From: Tetranychus cinnabarinus
Lineage: Eukaryota > Arthropoda > Arachnida > Trombidiformes > Tetranychidae
Direction: 5' to 3'
NCBI GenBank assembly: GCA_022266195.1
Contig: WHVY01000005.1
Location: 1,302,001 to 1,366,000 of the forward strand
DNA: 64,000 nucleotides
Part shown: positions 26,501 through 35,642 of the stretch, piece after piece
Layout of the letters: every line of letters starts with the position of its first letter
Numbering within the stretch: position 1 is the stretch's first letter
Translations under genes and position numbers: made by a program
The notes under the pieces: generated by a model
The model's database searches: none
What the model was told of the DNA's origin: nothing
The model's input: only the letters and a program-made list of their open reading frames with translations

Positions 26501-27935
26501 ATATAAGCACGAACCATTTACGTAAGTATTTGACAAAATAACCATTTTTCGTTTTGTAACTTTTTGTATCATTTACAGAGCCATCGCATTCTGTAAGGCA
26601 GAAAATGGTGGTTTTTGTTACAGAATAGATGGTGCTAAAGTGAAACTTGTTGAAAAAGAGAATAATGGAATTTCTTGTTCAGTTTACATGACACCATTGA
26701 AGAACATTTATCGCTATAGTCGAGAATTACCTTTAGAAAATATTCATGAGAAGCTCGGTCACATTAAAATCTCATTGACTTCACCCAATGACAACGAGAT
26801 GTTCACATTGACTCCATACCAAGTGACAGATGTAACCAAAGTCAATGACGACGCTCCTTTAACGAATTCATTATATGAGAAGATTGTTGAAAACACAAAA
26901 CTAATCGAAGACAAACTTAATACAATTCAAGTTGTTGGTACTAATGACTTAGGTTCTTGCCGTCGAAAATGTATTTTGTCTGCTGAGAATAATTGCCAAT
27001 CATTCTCGTTCTGCGATTATTTGGACAGAGTTGAATGTTTTTTATCAACTGTCACAAATATTTCGTCTGAAAAAATAACGCATGATAGATCTTGTAGGAC
27101 TTATTTAATTGATAATCTAACAAAATATAAGAAAATTACATTCAAAAGATTTGATAATATTGAAAAATCTGTAGCATTTGAGAGTTCTCTTGGAAAATGT
27201 GCGTCATTGTGTTCCAATTCCGAGTCTTGTAAATCATTTCAATTTTGTTCTGGTTCATGTAGTTTAGCAGGTTATTATACGGATGAAACAAGCGTTTATA
27301 GTGAAAGCTGCGATATTTATACTCGTAAGTAAAGTGAAGTTTTTAATGTACACACCATTTTATTTCAACTAAAATTTCACCTTCTTTGTATTTTACCAGC
27401 AAAAGTATTTGACAGATTCGAGTTGACCGGAAAATGGATCGTAGAAGACTTGTTTCACACTGAACTGAACCTCAATGCTGATCAATGTGCGGCTCTCTGT
27501 TTTCATTGGAGTGATAATGGCACAATTTGTAAATCTTTTAATTTTTGCCCAACACATGGTAAAACATCTAGCTTATGTCATTTATCAAAATATTCAATAC
27601 ATGATGCTAATGAAAAACTGATTCACTCTGACACTTGTCAAAATTATGACAAGACTGAATACAGTGTGAATGAGCAACTGAATAATATCAATAAAGTTAC
27701 TCATTCTTGGACAATTTTCGGAATCATCGTACTATTCATCACCACTGGACTGATTTCAGGAGTTGCCGTTGCAGCAGGATATTTCAAATTTGCTTCTTTT
27801 AATAGAGATGCATTTCAAATCCACAATCGTAACATATTCAGTTGGTCTAAGCATCTAAACGTTGAAAGACAATCGGTGAATGGTGACGGTTTATTGCAAA
27901 TGTCCTCTGATTATGCTATTCCTGTAAATGAATGA
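23575..27935 (+). CDS. LolA-like/PAN-domain type I membrane protein, gene A
   Basis: A 14-exon gene: 23575-23635, 23703-23773, 23834-23981, 24052-24188, 24347-24592, 24670-24813, 24871-25143, 25232-25345, 25427-25483, 25831-25978, 26165-26338, 26401-26521, 26579-27324, 27400-27935. All joins are GT-AG, stay in frame, and match gene B. The product is 991 residues. Residues 1-20 are a signal peptide. Residues about 21-398 resemble the metazoan LolA-like ectodomains, and about 399-525 the DUF7959-type region (SASRI..I, then VTILDFP). Three Cys-rich PAN/Apple-like modules follow at about 683-740, 752-811 and 818-892. A transmembrane helix spans about 920-942, followed by a short tail with FSWSKHL and SSDYAIP. 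The family has no known function to me; a cell-surface or lipid-binding receptor role is inference. The gene structure is firm and the domain names are from recognition only. Confidence 0.85.
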
Positions 27936-27939
27936 CTAC

Positions 27940-27945
27940 AATAAA
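27940..27945 (+). terminator. Poly(A) signal of gene A
   Basis: AATAAA lies 5 nt after the stop codon, in the same place as in gene B. Further AATAAA copies near 27973 and 28003 are alternatives if the first is too close to the stop. Confidence 0.5.
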
Positions 27946-28129
27946 ATATTGATATCAATACGATAAGTACCAAATAAATTAGTTTGAATATCGTTCTCAT
28001 GAATAAAGACGAGCTCATGTATTGCGCTTGATTTTCAATGAAGAAAATGATAAGTAGATTATTGTACAAACACCAAACGTAGCGTTTTTCTTTAAAAATA
28101 TTTAGTGGAAAAAGATAGACACTATCTCA

Positions 28130-28325
28130 TCAACGAATAATAGAGAATTTGTGCAATTATCATATTCTGAAAGCAATCAGAGATAAATATAAGATGCATT
28201 GAGATACGGAGCTGATGCTTTATCTATTTGCATGTGGCATCCGATAGTACACGAGTGCACCAAATTCCTAAAAAGGTAAAACTTAATTTTATCTAAAGCT
28301 ATCTATTTATTCAGGGAATTTTTAT
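28130..28325 (+). repeat. Duplicated upstream block, distal copy before gene B
   Basis: This is homologous to 23265-23465 upstream of gene A, in the same orientation, and ends at the same TTTATTCAGGGA. In gene A the sequence then continues into the promoter. Here it is interrupted, and the homologous promoter resumes only near 30020, implying about 1.7 kb inserted or rearranged between. Confidence 0.75.
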
Positions 28326-28455
28326 AAGATTATCCACCACCCAAATCCACCAAATTGTGGACCACGTTTACAATATCTAACACATCCACTATTAATCGCC
28401 ATCATATCCCAAAAGTGGTCGAAAATTCGGTAGGATTTGGGTGGTGGATAATCTT
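28326..28455. repeat. Inverted repeat with perfect 23 bp arms
   Basis: AAGATTATCCACCACCCAAA and three more bases (28326-28348) are exactly complementary to 28433-28455, with about 84 nt between. It sits at the left edge of the insertion upstream of gene B and shares the GTGGTGG theme with the array that follows. Confidence 0.8.
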
Positions 28456-28494
28456 ATTAAATTTTTTTTGAAAATTTGATGGCAAAAAGTCACT

Positions 28495-28660
28495 CTAAAG
28501 TGGTGGACAATTTTGTTGAGAAAAGTCTCTTTAAAATGTGATGATTTGGTTGATATGGTAGCTTGGGTGGTGGACAATATGGTGTATAATACGGTGAAAA
28601 AAGTGGTGGGAAAATGTGGTGAGAAAATGTGGTGGGAAAATGTGGTGGATGTGGAGCTCG
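28495..28660 (+). repeat. Degenerate GTGGTGG/A-rich tandem array
   Basis: The unit GTGGTGGGAAAAT recurs, clearest at 28602-28650 where three units follow each other, with looser GTGGTGGACAAT units upstream near 28500 and 28567. It looks like a short minisatellite within the inserted segment. Confidence 0.7.
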
Positions 28661-29319
28661 CGGCTCATAGTTACCTCAAGCTATCTTAATGAACTCCAAG
28701 TAAAATATCCTATCGGTCCTGGCTCTACAGTCCCCTCGATGGACTCGAACTCAGCTTAAACTTTTGTGATAACAGGTTAGACTGGACAAATTGGACCCGT
28801 GTGTGGATATTTTCTCAGTAAGTCAGACCATGATGGTCGAACATCAAGATCTGACTTCTGATTAAGCACAACCGAGTGTTGCGATAAGAAAAGATCATAT
28901 TTCTAAAAAGAATAATTGAGACTGTAGGGGCTTAGAGATCTTGAATCAACTTAAGTAATTTTAAAGTTTATCTTGCTGAAAGAGCGATAAGAAGAGTGAC
29001 ATTATCCAAATTATATTTGGTTCTATAAACAAGTCATCGTGAAGCTATCCAGAGCTTCGGAGCGCAAAACAAAGAAAACTGGCCATTCCTTTCTTTATGT
29101 TTGGGAAGATCTACTTCCTTGAAAACGGCCGATTGTAAGCAATTCAATCGATAGTGGCTTTGCCTCACCAAATTCTGGGCAAGGTTTTGTTGCTCAAAGG
29201 TCCAAAACCAACATTTCTTTACAATAGTTTAAAATGATGATTACTTGACCTAAATTGTTGCACCCTTGAAAATATATCTAAGAGGAGAACGATTCATTGT
29301 GATTTGCAGCTGATTTAAC
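28661..29319. other. Inserted segment upstream of gene B, unidentified
   Basis: This part of the segment separates the distal upstream block from the gene B promoter and has no counterpart at gene A. Its base composition is more balanced than the flanks. A GGACTCGAACTC string near 28740 recalls a reversed tRNA B-box, but no tRNA fold or matching A-box is apparent. It is likely a fragment of a mobile element of unknown class. Confidence 0.35.
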
Positions 29320-29552
29320 TAAAGGGTGTATTGTTTAAGAGTGAATGGGAGCAAAAAGAGTAACATTTATTTACCTGATCGTGGTGATTATGATGATGAA
29401 GATGTTGATAAATATGATGCATTTTTCATCATTGTCCATTTTCAACTTTAATTCCATCTTATCAACACATTTATCGCCATAACCATCACAAGTAGATAAG
29501 TAAATGTAACTCTTTGCTCACATAATTATTCTCTTTGACAATACACCCTTTA
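29320..29552. mobile_element. 229 bp TIR element (MITE), TA target site
   Basis: The ends AAGGGTGTATTGT (from 29322) and ACAATACACCCTT (to 29550) are exact complements. Pairing then continues imperfectly: AGAGTAACATTTATTTAC against GTAAATGTAACTCT. TA flanks both ends, consistent with a Tc1/mariner-type MITE. It has no coding capacity and lies inside the larger insertion upstream of gene B. Confidence 0.85.
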
Positions 29553-29567
29553 TTATTGTTTAATACT

Positions 29568-29643
29568 TGCATGTGGAATCCGATAATGCATTTCTGTATC
29601 AGACTTTTTTCCATTGACTGATCATTCCTAAAAAGGTAAATGA
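29568..29643 (+). repeat. Short third copy of the upstream block
   Basis: TGCATGTGGAATCCGATAAT and a later ATTCCTAAAAAGGTAAAT match the end of the blocks at 23265-23465 and 28130-28325. It is flanked by the MITE on one side. The region downstream reaches a TTATTCAGGG acceptor-like site near 30020-30030. Confidence 0.5.
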
Positions 29644-30124
29644 TTGGGGAAATGAATCACAAAATTGATAAGTCTGTTTAGTGTGAATTCAGTGTGTTTC
29701 AAGGAAATGATTCACCCAAAGGCTTATTTGTTTGCGTATCAGTGCACTTTTGTATCGGTCTACAGAGTTTCGTTTAATGTAGACTTATTTGCTTTCTGTC
29801 ATCTTTATATACATGGATTTCATTCTGAAGGTCATTGCAATACAAGGGCGCACGATTCAGAAATTTCACACATTCGTAGGAAAATCTTGATCAATATTTA
29901 TAATTGACTTATTAAACGTTTTATCACAAAAAAATAATAGTTGACTAATGATTATCGATTTGAAAATTCATAAAAGGCAATGAAAATGATTCCTGGTTAT
30001 GGTTTGCATTCAATGCTTGCTTATTCAGGGCGTTTTCATAATCACATTGATTTCTTAGGAATATAAACAGAATTGTGCTTTAAAGCAATTGCAATTTTGA
30101 TTTATGTAAAACATTCGTGTATCG

Positions 30125-30129
30125 TCAGT
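30125..30129 (+). promoter_or_regulatory. Candidate initiator (TCAGT) of gene B
   Basis: This has the same TCAGT and flanks as gene A, 22 nt before the ATG. The whole stretch 30070-30230 is nearly identical to 23500-23650. Confidence 0.4.
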
Positions 30130-30151
30130 CTCAACCATCATTAAAAACAAT

Positions 30152-33100
30152 ATGCTTTTGTTAACAGTGTTTGTAATTACTTGGACAACAATTATCAATG
30201 GAGTCTATTCAGGTAAATCTCACTACATCGACTGTGATGACATTTTGTGCTACATTTGTTTTTCATGTAAACTATTGCAGTGATGCCCATTGACCTTCCA
30301 TTGGACATTGAAGATGGTAACTGGTTGATAAAAGCAACGCTTACAGACGAAGTAAGTATAAATAGAAGTTCCTTATTTCGTTCGTCTATCAATCATCCAC
30401 TTATTTCAATTTTATGTAGAGCGATAGCTCAGTGCAAATCAAAGTCGATGAATACATTCAATCTAAAAATGGAACAATAAGAGGCAAAATAGTGGCCAAA
30501 ATAGGCAAAGAGGACCCAATGGACATATTTTATACAGACGCGAAGCACTACGAACGATTAAGGGTTAGAGGTTTGTGTCCCATCTTCAAAATATTTGATC
30601 ATTGATTGTGATGAACATCTTTATTGTCCTTAGATCATTTTTGTGACCATTTTTTGTACAAAAATACAAACGGCTGGGATCGTTTCCTGGACGGAGTAGA
30701 AAAAGATAACTTTGCCAATCATTTGATATTGGTTGGACCTTCAGTTATATTTAGAATTAATAAATTGTCGCCTGTCTGGGTAAGTTTTTCATTAACTGTT
30801 CCTCACTAAATTAAAAGAAGCATGAAATTGATGATTCAATAAAATTTTAGAAACCAGGTCAAGATGATGTTATTAGAGGCGTTAAGCAGCATAGTGTGAC
30901 CTTTTCTCTTGATCCAAACCTCGATGTGTGGTTCTATTACAAAGGCAACAGTCTTGAAACCGGATTAAAAAGACCGACTCGGGCTTTGTTTTCTGGTTAT
31001 GATCCCAAATCTTACGTGCGAACAAAAGGTCAATTTTGGTATGACTTATATACTATTACTCGAATTGACCAAAATTTCGATACTATTGTAACGGTGAGTA
31101 ATATGATGAATGTCTGTGCTGTTTTATTTATTTTCACATCGCATAATTTTTTTCTTCCAATTTCAACATTGCTATAGCCTGAACCTGGCTCAGTTTGTGC
31201 CCCATACTTCAATTATACTTCAATCAGCGCACCTTTTCCAAAATTAACTCAACATGCAGTACATTTTATTGTCAAAGCCAAAAATTTAAATGCAGGATCA
31301 GAGAAGAAAGAAGAAGTAAGCAATATGATTGTGTTCAACTGTTTAATAACGAAATTGATATTTAACAGGTTTATGCTGATGAAAAGAGCCAAATCTTACG
31401 AAGCAAAAGTTCTACTTATGGAAAGGATAATAAACTCATTACAACTGATATCATTTATGATTATCAATTAGGACTTGAATATGAATTTACAGATGAAGGA
31501 AATTGTTCAGTTTCTCCGATGAGTTTATCAGCACCTGGTCTAGTTGAAGATTCATCATTGACTTATGGCAACTATAAACTTGATTTGAATCGATTACTCA
31601 ACTTTGATTTGAATTATCATTACTTGGGACCAGCACTTTTCGTAAGAATGCAAATAATAACATTGATAATTCTCATCTTGTACTTCAAACACTTAAAAAC
31701 AATAAATCATTTTTAGGGGGATCGAGATGAGATGGGAATACATGCCTGGGAAATACTCAATAAAGGCGCAGAGCTTGGTGGTCAATCTTATCCAAACGTT
31801 GTTACAACTCAGTATTTCAGTGAACTAACAGTAAGTCAAACAAAGTCTGTTGAGAAACAAACATTACTGTGATTTTCTGATACAACAGGATGGACGAACT
31901 GGTTACACACTTGTTGGTACAACAAAGAAAGCTTATGACAGCAAGGTAAGAGTTAAACGACTCACAACACTTATTGGCAAGATCTTCACGATATAAAAGA
32001 GCTAATTCAAGAGATCTAAGTTATAAAAGCTAGGCTAGCGTCAAGATATTTTGAGCTTAATTCTTAATTTCTAATTAACTTAGCTCAGTTTTCAAATCAT
32101 GTATAAATGCAATTTTAATTTGAAATTAATTATTAGGGCCATCAATAATTCCGCGTGAAAATTATGTTGTTCAGGTCACTGCTGGCCATTAATATGATTT
32201 TTTGATAGCTGCAAAACTGAAGGGTGATAGTACGAAGTTTTATTAAAATTCCTACTAGGGCTACTGAGATATTCCATGAAAAGGTCAAAAAAGCACACGA
32301 AAAATACAGTATTTACCCGCTTTGAATCAAGAGTTGAAATTTGCAAAAATGGCCTGTTTGGCCAAGATGGGTTGGAAATTTGTCAGAAAACTTTTTCAGC
32401 TCGTTTTGATAGGCTTGCAGGGACTTCTTTTTGCATTCAAACCTAGAAAAATTCTTTCGAAGCGAAAGTTATGGTCAATAAACACGATTTTGTCGCCCAA
32501 AGACGGAAACTTAAAAAATGGCCTGATTTTCCATATAAAATTGGTCCTGACGCCATGTCCTACCGATAGTTAGCCCTTAATGTTCTGATGACCAATTTAA
32601 TGTAAACTCAAAAGAATGGTCCCTAAGCAACATAATTTTCACGCGGAATTATTGATGGCTCTAATAACACAAAATTCACTGGTAGAACAAATCGACTTGA
32701 ATATTAAATATTAATGGAACGGTCAAACCATAAGTTCACGCAGATACGCACAAAACTTGTTAAAAAATTAGCTCTTTTAAATCTTTGGTCATGTTGACTC
32801 TCTTCAGTGAACGTTTCTTCAAATATTTCAGAATAAATTGCTTGCCTCCCTCACAAAAAGTTACTTCAATTATGATTATAAAATGAGTTCTTCAGATAGC
32901 ATGGAAAATTTTTCAGTTAGAGACTGCTATGCTGATCCGAAAGCGCAAAAAACAATAGCATTCTTCTTCACTTGCACAGGTAAGTAGCAAACTATGTTCG
33001 AATTTAATATCCTTCTCAGGTTGACAAATCATCAGTAGCTTTAAAGAGCGTGTCTTTTCAAGTTCAACGCAGTTGCTACCTTGATGTGACTCATCATCTT

Positions 33101-34933
33101 GCAAGAATATATTAAACCTATTCATATACGCTAATTTTTGTTCATTATTTTAGATATTCCTTGTGATTACTTCAACCAATATTATTATCAAATGCAAGAT
33201 AAAGTTAAAGAAGCACTTGTCAATGCTGGAACAATTTCAGCATCGAGAATCGCAAACATTGAACCAATTATAAGTTCTAAAGAGATAATTACTTATGTTA
33301 CGATTTTGGACTTTCCAGGAATAAAAAGTAAAGATAAAGTTTAGACAAAATTTTTTCAATCAGCTAATTTTTTGTTTTGTTTTGGTAAATAGTTGCATTT
33401 AAGATGCAAAATATGAAATTAGCTGAGGACACATTCGCAACTTCATCTAGAGTTATAATTGATGGCGATGAAGAAGCTTGTTTGAGGACGAATTCATATA
33501 AATATGAACCATTCACGTAAGTTATTCAAAAAATGTACCATTTTCCGTTTTGTAACTTTTAGTCTCATTTACAGAGCCATCGCATTCTGTAAGACTGAAA
33601 ATGGTAATGTGTGTCAGAGAATTGATGGTAAAAAAGTAAAACTCATTGAAGATGAGAATAATGGCATGCCTTGTTCCGTTTTCATGACACCATTGAAGAA
33701 TATTCATCGTTATAGTCGAGAATTACCTTTGGAAAATATCCATGAGAAGCTTGCTCATATTGAAATCTCACTGGTTTCCCCCAACAACAACGCGATGTTC
33801 ACATTGACGCCATACCAAGTGAAAGATGTAACTAAAGTCAATGATAATTTATCTAATTCACTATATGAAACGATCATTCAAAACACGAAACTAATGGAAG
33901 ACAAGCTTAATACAATTCAAGTTTTTGGTACTATTGACTTAAGCTCGTGCCATCGAAAATGTGTTCAGTCAGCTGAGAACAGTTGTCGATCTTTTTCATT
34001 TTGCACTTATGCTGATAAAGTTGAATGCTTTGTATCGACGATTTCAAATGTTTCATCTGAAAAAATAACTCATGATGCATCGTGTGGTACCTATTTAATT
34101 GACAATCTAACAAAATTTAAGAAAATTTCGTTAAAAAAATTTAACAATATTGAAAAGTCAGTAGCATTCGAGAGTTCTCTTGGAAAATGTGCTTCATTGT
34201 GTTCCAATTCCGAGTCTTGTAAATCATTCCAATTTTGTTCTGGTTCATGTAGTTTAGCAGGTTATTATTCGGATGAAACAAGCGTTTATAGTGAAAGCTG
34301 TGATATTTATATTCGTAAGTAAAATGAATCCGTTTTAGCATCAATTAGAATAAATATTTTAAACTAAATTTTGATTCTATTTGTATCACAGCAAAAGTAT
34401 TGGACAGATTTGAATTGACTGGAAAATGGATCGTAGCAGACGTGTTCCACACTGAACTGAATCTCAATGCTGATGAATGTGCCGCTCTCTGTTTTCAATG
34501 GAACGATTATGAAACAGTTTGTCAGTCTTTTAATTTTTGTCCAGCACATGGTAAAACATCGAGCATGTGTCATTTATCGAAATATTCAAGACATGATGCT
34601 AATGAGAAACTGATTCACTCTGACACTTGTCAAAACTACGAAAGGACTAGACAGAGTGGGAATGAACAACGAAACACTGAGATTACCAGTAAAGTTACAC
34701 ATTCTGGACAGGTTTATGGAATAATCGCACTATTTGTTACCACTGGACTGGTTTCTGGAATCGTTGTAGCGATGGTGTATCTCAAATTTGCTTCTGTTAA
34801 GAGCAATGCAAGTCAAATCTACAATCGTAACACATTCAGTTGGTCTAAGCAACTAAACGATGAAAGACAATCTGTGAATGGTGACGGTTCATTGCAAATC
34901 TCATCTGATTATGCTGTTCCTGCAAGTGAATGA
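30152..34933 (+). CDS. LolA-like/PAN-domain type I membrane protein, gene B
   Basis: Tandem paralog of gene A, same strand, start codons 6.6 kb apart. Exons: 30152-30212, 30281-30351, 30420-30570, 30634-30779, 30851-31093, 31178-31315, 31369-31641, 31717-31830, 31889-31945, 32832-32979, 33154-33327, 33393-33516, 33575-34314, 34392-34933. Intron positions and phases all agree with gene A; exons differ only by whole codons. The product is 993 residues with the same plan: signal peptide 1-20, LolA-like and DUF7959-like ectodomain, three Cys-rich PAN/Apple-like modules between about 680 and 895, transmembrane helix about 921-945, tail with FSWSKQL and SSDYAVP. Exons 3-5 are the most diverged. Exon 1, and the second PAN module in exon 13, are almost identical to gene A. 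Intron 9 is enlarged by a MITE. Both copies look intact. Confidence 0.85.
32130..32667. mobile_element. ~538 bp TIR element inside intron 9 of gene B
   Basis: Arms of about 40 bp face each other. The left begins TTATTAGGGCCATCAATAAT and continues CCGCGTGAAAATTATGTTG. The right is its complement with one mismatch, ending CTCTAATAA at 32667. The homologous intron in gene A is 347 nt without it, against 886 nt here, so the insertion postdates the duplication. The exact target duplication is ambiguous (TTA or TA). The 83-codon frame inside (32322-32573) is not a transposase, so the element is non-autonomous. Confidence 0.88.
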
Positions 34934-34937
34934 ATGC

Positions 34938-34943
34938 AATAAA
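34938..34943 (+). terminator. Poly(A) signal of gene B
   Basis: AATAAA lies 5 nt after the stop, matching the position in gene A. Another AATAAA follows near 35013. Confidence 0.5.
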
Positions 34944-35057
34944 ATATCGAAATAAACTTTATAAGATCCAAATAATCTATTATGTTACTATCGTTCACAT
35001 GAATAAAGCCAGCTTCAAGTATTGTGCTTGATAATTCCTATTGAGAGATAAGAAGTA

Positions 35058-35642
35058 TAACCTATGCAGCGAAATTCTTGGACAGATAAGATAAAGATTT
35101 TTTCAGGAACTAAAAGAGATAACCGGCTGAAATTTTCAGCAATGATATATCTTATCATTATTAATACCCAGTAGAAATTTGAAAATTTTACAAGAAACAG
35201 TTCAGTGTTTATTCGACTGTTTTGAAAATCGCGCGTCTCTGTATTTTTTCCAAAATCCTCAACTCTAAATTAATAGCTTATTTCAATGTCCTCTAATCCG
35301 CTTACGATTCCTAAAATCTGGTGTATTTAAGCATTTTCTATTAATATGTAACCTCAAGTTTATGTTGATGACTTTGCGGCTCGAAATTACAACGCACTAA
35401 TTAATAGGATTAAAAATAAGACAAAAATTATGCTAAAAAAGTTAGACCCCCCCCATATTTTCGAGCCACATGAAAAGTCCTAAATGAGCATGAATGCAAT
35501 CTTGGATGATAGCTTGAGTTATATCATCTTGAAGCTCTGATCTGTAGCTACGCATTGCTACCAAATTTGTGTATCTACCTTTAGCCGTTGGTTAAATAAA
35601 TGATCTGGAACAAGTTGTCCAAGAATTTCGCTGCATAGGTTA
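35058..35642. mobile_element. 581 bp TIR element (MITE) just 3' of gene B
   Basis: ACCTATGCAGCGAAATTCTT and five more bases at the left end (from 35060) are exactly complementary to the right end (to 35640). TA flanks both sides. The terminal ACCT(A/G)TG resembles the end of the element at 20100-20717, so the two may belong to related families. No transposase frame is inside. Confidence 0.88.

Noticed and set aside
26357..26572. Minus-strand ORF across gene A exon 12
   Set aside because: Antisense shadow; the plus-strand exon is confirmed by the paralog.
28736..28755. Possible reversed tRNA B-box (GGACTCGAACTC)
   Set aside because: No A-box at suitable distance and no cloverleaf; at most a decayed tRNA-derived SINE, not demonstrable here.
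29665..29907. 80-codon ORF upstream of gene B
   Set aside because: Lies in the probable 5' insertion/intron, has no counterpart at gene A and no recognisable domain.
32322..32573. 83-codon ORF in gene B intron 9
   Set aside because: Lies wholly inside the non-autonomous TIR element and shows no transposase motif.
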